DNA of 25,791 bases, taken from positions 47,142 through 72,932 of the forward strand of contig QKYT01000280.1 of assembly GCA_003550305.1 (NCBI GenBank). The letters run 5' to 3'. Numbering within the stretch: position 1 is the first letter of the stretch; each line of letters starts with the position of its first letter. The stretch is from Glomus cerebriforme. Taxonomy: Eukaryota > Glomeromycota > Glomeromycetes > Glomerales > Glomeraceae. The position numbers were made by a program, and so were the translations under genes. The notes under the pieces were generated by a model that had not been told where the DNA came from, searched no databases, and saw only the letters and a list, made by a program, of their open reading frames with translations. Shown here one piece after another: positions 9,658 through 18,606 of this stretch.

Positions 9658-11771
9658 TTAATACACACAATCATAATATGAATTCTCTTATTACTGAAAT
9701 AGCACCAAAATTCTGAAAATTAACTGATGAAATGCTTAAAAAAGTAAAATTTTGGACGATTGAAGGAAGAATGGGCATATCAACTCAATACAACCTCCTG
9801 GCAGCCTCATTTTCAAACAAAATAATTAATAAAAAGGATCTAAGTAACGTCATTTAACAATTCAAAAAACATGCAAAGCCTATTAAAAATGATGCATGTC
9901 AAATGCTTACTGACTTATACTTGAAAAAAGATAATAATCTGAGATAGATCATAAAGCCATGCTTCGATCATAGTGAAAGAAGATTAAATTTATTATTCTG
10001 GATGTCACCTGATCAAGTTAATGCTTACGGGAGATATAAAGATATTATGATTGTTGATACGACATCTAAAACCAATCAATTTGATATGATATTAATGCTA
10101 GTTATAGTAATTGATAATTATTTTAGAAACCTCATAGTAGCTGCAGCAATTTTGGAAAATAAAATAGAAGCAACTTTTGTGTGGGTTTTATGAGAATTAA
10201 AAAATTCTTGTGATGTTATACCAACAGTTCTGTATTCTAATGCTAATTTAGCCTTAATATCAGCCGTAAAAACGAATTATCCAGAAACGCAATATTTTTA
10301 TTGTATCTTTCATATAGATTTAAATCTAAGAAAGAAGCTTAAAGAAAAGCTACATGATTAATTTGAACCTTTTCGTACTAAATTCTTGGAAATGCGTAAT
10401 TCCCTATGTCATAAAATATTTAAAATAAAATGGAATGCGCTTATTAGTGAATTTCTGACTTGTAAATAATATTTTACAAAAGCTTTATATTCCTGTAAGA
10501 GTAGTTGGGCTCGTTATGCTATCAATCATAATTTTACAGAAGGAATTCAAAGTACACAACATGTGGAGTCTACCAATAAAATAATCAAAGATAGATTAAA
10601 TAGATCTTCATACCTGACTGATGTTGTTGGAGAAATTCAAAGAATATTTGATTAACAATCAAAAAAAGCAATATTAACTGAATGTAAAAATGAAATTTCT
10701 ACTAGAGGAATACCATCAATAATGGAAGAATATTTTCCAGAATTTGATAAAATTCTGTGAGAGTATTTAACACCACAAATTCTTCAAAAACAACGCGATT
10801 AAATGGCTCAATCATTATGTTATGATGTGAAATTAATTGAAGGTTGGTTATCACTTTTGGAAGTAAGTATATTACAGATAGTTAATAAGGAAGAATTAGT
10901 ATCTATTAATAAAAATAACAAAGACAATTATCAAAAAATACTTTTCTTTTTTTGTAGATATTGGATGATTTTTATCAATAAGAGATGATCAGAGAAGATG
11001 ATTATGATCAACTTCAATCTCTATTTTCTTTATTAATCAAAAAAATATCTCATAATAGTATTTGGTAAGTATGGAAAGTAACTAGACATCGTGAACAAAA
11101 ATCAGAACCACAACATATTATTTTGCTTGATAACGGATCACATTTATGTACTTGTCTTTGGCTTATCAATAGAGGAATTGTGTGTAGGTATTTCTTTCGA
11201 GTTATGTCCTATTCAATTTATGCACAGTTCTATATATTTCTTATTTCTCGACAATGGTATAATTATAATAAGTATAATATCAAACAACATAAGAAACTAA
11301 TATTCCAAATTGAAGAAAATGAATTAGAAGGTCCTCAATTATCATTTCAACATCTTGCAAATTTTAGACAAACTTTTAATGTCATACAACCTCAAGGTCC
11401 TAAACAAAAATATGGATTTGGTATGGGATATGCTAAAAAGATTTGCTGATAAAGTCGATAAATTTTTCAATCAAATAGAATATTTCATTGAAAGTATAAA
11501 AGCGGGACTATCTAACCAACAGGAAAATGTAATTTCTATACATATTAGTGATCTATTACGAGTGAGATATAAAGGTCGACAACCTAATAGGTACAAGTCA
11601 TGTGATGAACCTCAAAAAAAGAAAGTAAAGCATGTTCAAGATATAACTAATATTATTAATAAAGATTATGAAGAAGAAGTTGTAACAAATCAAAAGGGCA
11701 AAAAAAGAGAAAGATGTTGTAAAAATTGTAATCAAGTTGGCCATTATGCTTCAAGATGTCCAAATAACTAA
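9658..11771 (+). pseudogene. MULE transposase, remainder: FAR1 end, MULE core, SWIM, CCHC knuckle (copy 1)
   Basis: Resumes with the FAR1 His-Asn-His (9666-9674), then the MULE DDE-type core. The first Asp is in IVDTTSKTN (codon 10056-10058). The second catalytic region reads SNANLAL where copy 2 has DADL, so Asp has become Asn (10239-10241). The Glu is in HVESTNK (codon 10566-10568). A 95-bp GT-AG intron at 10863-10957 joins SLLE to ILDDFYQ in frame. The SWIM zinc motif follows (CTC at 11147-11155, then CRY), its His changed to Tyr at 11189-11191. A CCHC knuckle (CKNCNQVGHYASRC, ~11718-11757) and a stop end the protein. More than ten in-frame stops occur, mostly TAA, TGA or TAG where copy 2 has CAA, CGA or TGG. 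MULE transposases cut and paste the element by its TIRs; this copy is dead. Confidence 0.9.
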
Positions 11772-11904
11772 ATTTGTAGCAAATTTTTTTTTACGAATGT
11801 TTATCTGTACAGTTAGTATTAGTAATAAAATTATGTGATAGTAAAGTTTAATGATTAATAGTAATACAAGATTGAAGAAATCACTTTTATGTTTTTTTGT
11901 TTTT

Positions 11905-12045
11905 TTTTCTTACATATGTATTTTAATTGGATTCATATAGCATTTATCATGAGTATGTCACATGTATTTTAATTAGATTCATAGCATTTGTTGCAAGTAT
12001 GTCACAGGTATGTCACGGGTATTTTAATTGGATTTATAGATTATG
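11905..12045 (+). repeat. Short tandem repeat between the two MULE genes
   Basis: About 2.5 copies of a ~45-50 bp unit built from GTATTTTAATTRGATTCATA, then GCATTT, then GAGTATGTCAC or CAAGTATGTCAC. The same repeat stands at the matching place in MULE copy 2 (about 23500-23610), so it is part of the element. It lies upstream of the second gene and could be promoter sequence, but no core promoter is clear. Confidence 0.6.
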
Positions 12046-12325
12046 TCATGGTAAGAATTTAAATTAAATGATCAGGTTGATTTAGTTAGGCTTTTTTTTC
12101 TAATTTAGATACTGTAGTAATTTATTGTATCATTTGATAAAAGTAAGATGACTAATTCAATGAAGACAAATTTGAAAAATAAACTAATTAATTTGATACA
12201 TCAAATACAAAATATGATTTTTTTATCTTTGAAGCCATTTAAGGATATAGTTTTTTTTGAATTTTCTATCAAATTCATCAAATTCAAATATTTTTTATTA
12301 AAATTTTCTTTGAGAAACTATCAAC

Positions 12326-12942
12326 ATGTGGAAAGAAGATCAATTATGATGTTAATCAATAAACGAAAAGAGGTGAATACATACTATCATTCTCTTGAAC
12401 CAAGAAAAAAATTTTTTTTTGGAAAGAACTTGCAAGTAAAATTAATTTGAGATTTGGTACGAGATATTCGGGGAGCACTGTTAGTAAAAAATTTCAAGGT
12501 CTAGTACAAGACTTCAATGTAAATAAAATATTCATTTAACTTTCATAACTTATTATTTCTTAATTATAAATAATTAATCTTAACTATTATTTTATTAGTC
12601 AATGGATAATTATGTGAAAGGAAATGGAGGAAGAATTACGAGGTTTGGTGAGAGGTATTACGAAGAGTTTTTAAGCATGTTTTAGAAGAAGCCAGGAAAA
12701 TATTATCGATTTTACTGTTTGAATTTTAGTTATGGAGTGTAACTTCTTATATAATATTTTTAGTGTCCGATTACGTTAAAATTCATGAAGAGAATATGGT
12801 GGCAAGAAAGGTAAGTAATGATGCAGCGGAAACACTTGTATTATTAAGTGAAATGGGAGAAAGGGCAAATGTAACATTAAGGGATGTAGAAGAAAAAAAT
12901 GAGGAGGATGAGGAAGATTATGGAATGGAACAGGGGATGTAG
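12326..12942 (+). pseudogene. MULE companion gene, Myb/SANT-like DNA-binding protein, decayed (copy 1)
   Basis: Same three-exon gene as in copy 2: exons 12326-12518, 12599-12695 and 12764-12942, with introns of 80 and 68 bp, the same lengths as in copy 2. Exon 1 has one-base losses after QL (near 12349) and in the A/T run near 12404-12420, plus a CGA>TGA stop. Exon 2 has TTT TAG where copy 2 has TTT TGG. The donor of intron 2 is GA instead of GT at 12696-12697. The third exon still reads SDYVKIHEEN to a stop in an acidic tail. An upstream ATG at 12148 opens a 100-codon frame, but the conserved part starts at MWK. Confidence 0.75.
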
Positions 12943-13151
12943 TAATGCATAATAATCATCTATTTTTTAATCAATAAAGTCACTATTTTGAAATTTTTGA
13001 TTCGTACTTTAAAAAAAAATAAATTTATATATTTATTTTTGTAACACATTAAAAAATAATAAAAATCATATGATAGAACAATAAAAGGTGAAATCACCCG
13101 GTGATAGTTACCTCGCATGATCTTCATTCTGGGTGCAAGTTAGCAATACTC
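12943..13151 (+). promoter_or_regulatory. MULE copy 1 right subterminal region and TIR
   Basis: After the companion-gene stop there is an AATAAAG polyadenylation-like signal near 12973, then AT-rich DNA. Palindromic GGTGAAATCACC is followed at once by CGGTGATA near 13086-13107. The TIR then reads GGGTGCAAGTTAGC, ending at 13151. The segment matches copy 2 (22384-22590) closely, so both right ends are conserved. Confidence 0.65.
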
Positions 13152-13179
13152 AAAAAAAAATATATATTTATTTACCTTT

Positions 13180-13540
13180 AAAAGTAATATCAGAAAATTT
13201 TTTCAGAAAATATATAGTGATATATATCTCTTCATTGTTATTTATCATATTAATTATAATATATGATATATATTGATAATAATTGAACTTATCAAGTAAA
13301 TTTGATGTGGATAAATAGTGATAAAACATCAGATTTTAACCTAAATGATAAATATTGATAAATATTTAAACAATAAATATTGAATTCAATAAATACCAAT
13401 AAATATGCTAATGATAAATAATTTGAATGATAAGAAATATAAATGATAAAAATTAAAATTTAATCAATATGATAAACATAGTATTTTATAAAGAAAAATA
13501 ATCTTTTGCATTTATTTTATTATATAAAATATCATATAAA
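13180..13540 (+). repeat. Dispersed repeat end plus ATAAATA-rich low-complexity DNA
   Basis: Starts with TCAGAAAATTTTTTCAGAAA, then ATATATAGTGATATATATCTCTTCAT. The same opening occurs at 17583 (same direction) and, inverted and more diverged, at about 16405 down to 16360. The rest to 13540 is GATAAATA-rich and has no gene. This may be the terminal part of a repeat family whose body differs between copies. Confidence 0.55.
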
Positions 13541-13576
13541 ACAATGTAAAACTAAACNAAACAAACTAAANNAAAA

Positions 13577-13720
13577 AAATGTAGCGATAAAAATAAGAAA
13601 AAAATGTTAAGNGATAAAAATAAAAAATGTAATGATAAAATAAGAAAAAAAATGTTAAGCGATAAAAATAAAAAAAATGTCAAGCGATAAGCGATAAAAA
13701 TAAGAAAAAAACAAAATAAA
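13577..13720 (+). repeat. Short A-rich tandem repeat with AGCGATAAAAAT core
   Basis: Four to five imperfect copies of about 28-32 bp: AAAAAATGTTAAGCGATAAA followed by AATAAG. N bases at 13558, 13571-13572 and 13612 lie in and just before it, consistent with poor sequence resolution in the array. No coding sense. Confidence 0.6.
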
Positions 13721-13727
13721 AAAATAA

Positions 13728-15310
13728 AGTTTTGTTACAAAATGAATATTATGAAACTTATATTTCCAATTTCAATTCACAAAAGCAAACTACAAAAAAG
13801 AAGAAACAGTTAATTAGAATATTTCTAATAAAGAAAGAAAAATGAAAAAATGAAGTTTGTAATGAAATAATTCATTATGAAACTTATATTTCTTTTCTGA
13901 TTCTGAATTTCCAGACCAAAAGAAAATAAAATTTCATAATGAAATGATGAATGTTATGAAACTTACATTTCCAATTTCAATTCACAGAAGCAAACTACAA
14001 AAAAGAAGAAATGTTCAGTTAGATGTTCCTTAAAAAAAACAAAAAAAATGAAGTTTTGTAATGAAATAAACGTTACAAAACTTACGTTTCCAATCCTGAA
14101 TTTCTAGAGCCAAATTTACAAAAAAAGAAAAAATGTTCAGTTAGAACATTTCTTAAAAAAACAAAAAAATAAAGTTTCATAATGAAATGAATGTTACGAA
14201 ATTTACTTTTTCAATCCCAAATTTTCAGAACTGAATCTACAAAAAAAAGAAGAAATATTCAATTAAACATTTGAAGCAACTTACCATTTTTCCTTTTCAT
14301 TTCAGACTAAAGAGTTCAGAAAACCTACAAGAAAAAAAAAGAAATGTTAATAAACATTTCTAAAAAAAAACAAAAAAATGGTAAGTTTTATGAAAAACTT
14401 ACTATTTTCCCTTCTCATTTTAGACTGAGAACTTATAAGAAAAAAAAGAAATGTTAATAAGTGTTTCTATTTAAAAAAACAAAAAAAAAGAATGGTAAGT
14501 TTCATTATAAAACTTACCATTTCCTAATTCCAAGTGCCTGAACTGAAGGAGTCTACAAGAAAAGAAAAAGAACTATTAGAAAATATTTCTAAAAAAAAGA
14601 AAAAAAATGGTAAATTCCATGAAGAAACTTACCATTCTTCAATTTTACATACTAATCTGAAAGCTAAGAGAATCTACAAAAGAAGAAAAAAAGGAATGTT
14701 AGAAATGTTTCTTTAAAAAAAATGAAAAAAATGATAAGTTTCACAAAGAAACTTACCATTTTTTCTTGCCAGTCCGGACTAAAGAACTCAGAGAACCTAA
14801 AAAAATAGTAAGTTTTGTGAAAAAACTTATCATTTTCTCTTTTCATTCTGGACCAAAGAGTTTGGAGACCTACAAGAAAAAAAAATATTAATAAGCGTTT
14901 CTAAAAAAAATGAAAAAAAATGATAAGTTTCACGAAGAAACTTACTATTTTCTCTTTCCATTCCAGACCAAAGAGTTCAAAGAACCTATAAGAAAAAAAA
15001 GAAATGTTAATAAGTATTTCTAAAAAAAAAACAAAAAAAATGGTAAGTTTTACAAAAAAACTTACCGTTTTTCCTTCCTATTTTGAACTGAAGAGTTTGA
15101 AGAATCTACAAGAAAAAAAAGAAAAGTTAATAAGCATTTTTAAAAAAAAATAAAAAATGGTAAGTTTTGCGAAGAAACTTAACATTTTCCCTTCCCATTC
15201 TGGACTGAAGAGCTTGGAAAACCTACAAGAAAAAAAAGAAATGTTAATAAGCGTTTCTAAAAAAAACAAAAAAAATAATAAGTTTCATAAAGAAACTTAC
15301 CATTTTTCAA
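13728..15310. repeat. ~120-bp hairpin satellite, about 14 monomers
   Basis: Monomers start at roughly 13728, 13851, 13929, 14052, 14172, ~14281 (partial), 14382, 14491, 14607, 14729, 14806, 14919, 15038, 15157 and 15276. Usual spacing is 109-123 bp, with two short monomers of ~78 bp. Each has a hairpin, in the right half of the form GGTAAGTTT, 6-8 nt loop, AAACTTACC. In the left half the arms are longer, such as AAGTTTTGTAA and TTACAAAACTT (14050-14083). The rest of the monomer holds GAGTTCAGAGAACCTACAAG, an A-run, GAAATGTTAATAAGCGTTTC and another A-run. The right half is more uniform than the left. ORFs of 60-69 codons on either strand are chance products of the repeat. Confidence 0.85.
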
Positions 15311-15360
15311 TTTTCAGAACTAAGTTCAAATGGCGATTAAAAGTTACTGATTTAAGGTTT

Positions 15361-15409
15361 AAATAACTGCAGCTGCAGCTTAATTGATAAGTGCGATGTG
15401 CAGTTATTT
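15361..15409. repeat. Perfect 11-bp inverted repeat with PstI-like palindrome
   Basis: AAATAACTGCA (15361-15371) is perfectly inverted as TGCAGTTATTT (15399-15409), with a 27-bp spacer that continues the palindrome CTGCAGCTGCAG. The arm AAATAACTGCA also recurs in every unit of the 41-bp minisatellite that begins at 15941, so the two may belong to one repeat family. Confidence 0.6.
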
Positions 15410-15940
15410 TTTTTAAAATAAATTGCAGCTTATATCATGTGATACACGTGATACAAAAAAAGTATATAATGAGCCTTTTTTTATTTTTTTTTCATTTTTT
15501 TAAATTTTAATTTTTTTTTAATTAATCTTACAAAAAGTCCCTTCTCTATAGATGGGTAGAAGTCATTAGTACCTACAGGAGAAGAGCTATTGCTGCTTCC
15601 TCTACCTATTCATAGTGATAAAAAAAGGGCGTATCAGTAGTAAGATATTTTAAAAGAAAAATTTTCTGAAACTAATCAGATGGTTTTGGTCTGAATTATT
15701 TTTAAATTTGGCCAGAATTATATTTAATATTGGCTAATATAATAATCCAGATCTGATTTTAAAGATTTTTAATAAATTTTAATAAAATTTTATAAATAAA
15801 ATTATAATTATAGTATATAATAACTATTTATTATAACTATTTATTATATTGAAAAAATATTAAGTGGCATTAATATATGGGTATTATGCAACAGTGTATA
15901 ATGTGTTTAATAACTATTGGTATAGAAAAACGTGTATGTA
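15410..15940. other. Gene-free AT-rich spacer
   Basis: Contains ATCATGTGATACACGTGATA near 15434-15453, a TATATAATGAG just after it, long T runs (15475-15525) and a moderately GC-richer stretch 15535-15640 without an open frame. I see no gene, RNA or element end here. Confidence 0.5.
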
Positions 15941-16227
15941 TCGTCAATTATCATTGTGATAATATTCAATAAATAACTGCATCATCAATTATCATTGTGA
16001 TAATATTTAATAAATAACTGCATTATCAATTATTATTGTGATAATATTTGATAAATGACTGTATCATCAATTATCATTGTAATAATATTCGATAAATAAC
16101 TGCATCATTAATTATCATTGTAATAATATTCGATAAATAACTGCATTGTCAATTATTATTGTGATAATATTCAATAAATAACTGTATCGTTAATTATCAT
16201 TGTGATTATATTTGATAAATAACTGCA
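15941..16227. repeat. 41-bp minisatellite, seven copies, each with a small hairpin
   Basis: Copies start every 41 bp: 15941, 15982, 16023, 16064 and so on to ~16187. Consensus TCATCAATTATCATTGTGAT plus AATATTCAATAAATAACTGCA. The core ATTATCA-TTG-TGATAAT is a perfect 7-bp stem with 3-nt loop in several copies. Differences are mostly transitions. One to two diverged copies occur in inverted orientation at 17735-17800. The repeats abut head to tail with no unique spacers, so this is not a CRISPR array. Confidence 0.85.
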
Positions 16228-16405
16228 TTGTCAACTAACCTTATGATTAATTTTGATTCAAATAAATATCATTATAATATCACAGATATTTATCAATATT
16301 TATCAATATTTATCTGAATATGTTAATTATCAATATTTTTATTATGATAAATAACGATAAAGAAACATATATTATTATATATCTCCCAAAAAATTTCCTG
16401 ATGAA
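16228..16405 (-). repeat. Inverted arm matching 17583-17735
   Basis: Read on the minus strand, this segment runs CAGGAAATTTTTTGGGAGAT (near 16405), then through TTATTTATCATAATAAAAAT, CAGATAAATATTGATAAATA and CTGTGATATTATAATGATAT to TTAGTTGACAATGCAG. The same order is found on the plus strand at 17583-17735. Together with the flanking 41-bp repeats the two arms form a large inverted repeat around a 1.2-kb centre. Confidence 0.65.
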
Positions 16406-16800
16406 AGTCCAGAGATAATGAGAGAAGTCCAAAATCTTGCAAAAAAAAAAACCAAAAAAAAGAAAAATCTGCATGCCATAAATTAAACATAAAGTTTAAA
16501 GAACTTACTAATTTTATTTAAGACTTCAATCTAAAATTTAAAACAGTTAAATAGAAGTTTATTAGAATAAAAAAAAATCTTTAAAGATTTTTGCACAAAG
16601 TTTTTAACAAATTTGAAATTATTGCAAATTTTTCTAAAATTTTACTAAAAAAAATATAAAAAAAATTATTTGAAGAAATGTATAGATATTTATCAAAAAT
16701 ACATAAAAAAAAGCAGAAATTTGCAAATTTTACAGATTTTCACAATTTTGCATCTCTAAAATTTTTCTGATGTAGTACTAAACTAGAGGTTCTGAAATAG

Positions 16801-16944
16801 ATGCTTCATAACCTCTATTTTATCTCAAGAGTCTATTTTCTGGAACAGATGTTACATAACTTTCTATTCATCTTAAAAGTCTTTTTTCTAGAACAAATGT
16901 TACATAACCTCTATATTACTTCAGAAGCTTATTTTCTAAAACAA
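16801..16944 (+). repeat. 48-bp tandem repeat, three copies
   Basis: Units begin at 16801, 16849 and 16897 and share ATGTTACATAACCTCTATTT, then a stretch ending TTTTCTAGAACA. Because 48 is a multiple of three, a 71-codon frame (16801-17016) runs through with the repeating unit MLHNLYFISRVYFLEQ. I treat this as a repeat artefact: there is no other coding evidence and the flanks are non-coding. Confidence 0.7.
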
Positions 16945-17582
16945 AAATTCCCAAAAATATGGATATACTTTCTAAAGTCTTTCCAAAAATATAATATACC
17001 TACAAAGTCTTTCTAAAGTTTAACCAAAAATCTTAAATTAATTTTTATTAACTTATAAGGCTTTAGTACGTAATTTATTATAGTATTAGACCATATAATA
17101 ATCTTTTATATGAGTAGAGTACTGTTCACTAGCAGAACCAGTAGGCTTAATACATTTACTATATATAGAATATGAGGTTTTACTTTTTAATATACTGTAA
17201 TTTACATCCATCAGGATACATACAAGGTAGATCAAATATGAACAAATATATTCTCTGTACATTTTTATTAAGGGATAAATTATTTAATTAAACAAAAAGA
17301 TTTTATAAGATAATATATATTAATCAGTATATTTAATTCAATGAATAACCAAAATTAAGATACCCAAACTTTATTAAGCAAGTCTATTTATCAGAAAATT
17401 AAAAAAGCTTTAATTAATATAGTTAAAGCAAGTATCCTATATAAAAAACCAAAAGATGATAAATTTAGTATGCTACATTTTAAGTAATAGGTAATCAATC
17501 TATGCCAAGCTGAAGATCTAGCAGAATGTGAGTTAACATATTTAATTTTATCTAATGAGACTAAATATTAGCAAATCTTACA
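16945..17582 (+). other. Centre of the inverted repeat; weak trace of decayed coding at 17341-17570
   Basis: Mostly AT-rich. From 17341 one plus frame reads MNNQN, a stop, then LSKSIYQKIKKALINIVKAS and on through LYKKPKDDKFSMLHFK, two stops, and VINLCQAEDLAECELTYLIL. Composition looks protein-like and the stops (TAA, TAA TAG) fit former Gln codons. I do not recognise the family. It may be a worn ORF of whatever element the two inverted arms delimit. Confidence 0.3.
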
Positions 17583-17800
17583 TCAGAAAATTTTTTTAGA
17601 AAATATATAGTGATATATATCTCTTCATCATTATTTATTATGATAAAAATATCAATGATCAATGCATTCAGATAAATATCGATAAATATCTGTGATATTA
17701 TAATGATATTTAACTGAATTAAAATTAACTATGATGTTAGTTGATGATATAATTATTTATTGAATATGATAATTGATAATACAGTTATTTATTGAATATG
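17583..17800 (+). repeat. Dispersed repeat end, direct copy, plus inverted 41-bp units
   Basis: Opens with CATCAGAAAATTTTTTTAGA and ATATATAGTGATATATATCT, as at 13180. It then follows the order of the inverted arm 16405-16228 and ends in one to two diverged 41-bp units in reverse orientation (TACAGTTATTTATTGAATAT at 17772-17791). Confidence 0.65.
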
Positions 17801-18606
17801 TTTTAAAAAATATATCTATTAATGAAATATTTATTTCACAATTTCTTTTTAATATAATATGAACTATTATATTTACTGAATCTAAATAATGCATGTATAT
17901 TGATCAGTTAGTTAAAGTCTTAGACATCTATACATTTCTTCATCAATATTATTATACTATTATAATAAAATGAGATTTATTGGATCTTTATTTTTTTTGG
18001 TGAAAAATTCCAATAATAAAAGTGCCTAAAAAATTAAGTTAATGATAATAACTTATAGAAAAATCTTCATTAATAAAAATCATAAAATATATATTGATAT
18101 ATTGTATCTTTTCATATCAATCATTTTCTTCAGAAAAAATAATTACATTATTAAATCACTTTATTACCATAAAAATTTTCTGGATATTGGTTGATTCAAT
18201 GGTTACACTTGAATATATCTTGAAATATTCAGATTTATCATCATAAATTATATTAAAATTTTTCAAAATTTGCATAAAGATTATTGAAACTTTCTTTATA
18301 TAGAAGATAGATATCATTATCTTACTTTATTTGATAATGTTTAATTCCTACAAAAGATTTCAAATCTTCTGGTTTTAAATCTTACTGATGTTTACTTAGA
18401 GGCTAAATATTGATACCGTACTTATTACATTAATTAAATTTTTAATAGTTAATATCGATAATGATAAAAGTAGATATAAACTAATTATGCACTTATTTAT
18501 ATTTATTTTATAATAAAATGTGTTACAAATTGTGCACTTTTTTATATTCATTTTATGAAAAAAAAGTGCATTGTGAAATTAGACAATTTAATAGACTATA
18601 TAACAT
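17801..18606. other. Gene-free AT-rich spacer
   Basis: No open frame of substance, no recognisable element end. Two TTGTGCACTT or TATGCACTTA stretches (near 18487 and 18530) with AAAAAAGTGCATTGTG (near 18560) make a weak inverted pair. It may be the 5' leader of the decayed gene that begins at 18607. Confidence 0.4.

Larger units (their letters stand above)
3168..13151 (+). mobile_element. MULE (Mutator-like) DNA transposon, copy 1, with nested Helitron
   Basis: The terminal inverted repeats begin GAATATAGCTAACTTGCAC on the left and, read inward from the right, GAGTATTGCTAACTTGCAC. The element is flanked by A8 on the left (3160-3167) and A9 on the right (13152-13160), consistent with an 8-9 bp target duplication typical of Mutator-like elements, though poly-A makes this ambiguous. 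It holds, on one strand, a FAR1/MULE/SWIM/CCHC transposase (3691-11771) and a small spliced Myb/SANT-like gene (12326-12942). Both are decayed. A 5.3-kb Helitron (4356-9657) interrupts the transposase; without it the element is about 4.7 kb. The right end matches the end of copy 2 at 22384 closely for over 100 bp. Confidence 0.88.

Noticed and set aside
11091..11300. ORF starting MNKNQNHN in copy 1, and its counterpart 24219-24455 in copy 2
   Set aside because: Out-of-frame shadow of the SWIM-domain part of the transposase; the true frame carries CTC/CIC and CRH/CRY.
14534..15366. Four Lys- or Phe-rich ORFs of 60-69 codons on both strands
   Set aside because: All follow the monomers of the hairpin satellite; repeat-derived.
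15941..16227. CRISPR-like regular repeats
   Set aside because: 41-bp units abut without unique spacers and the setting is eukaryotic; it is a minisatellite.
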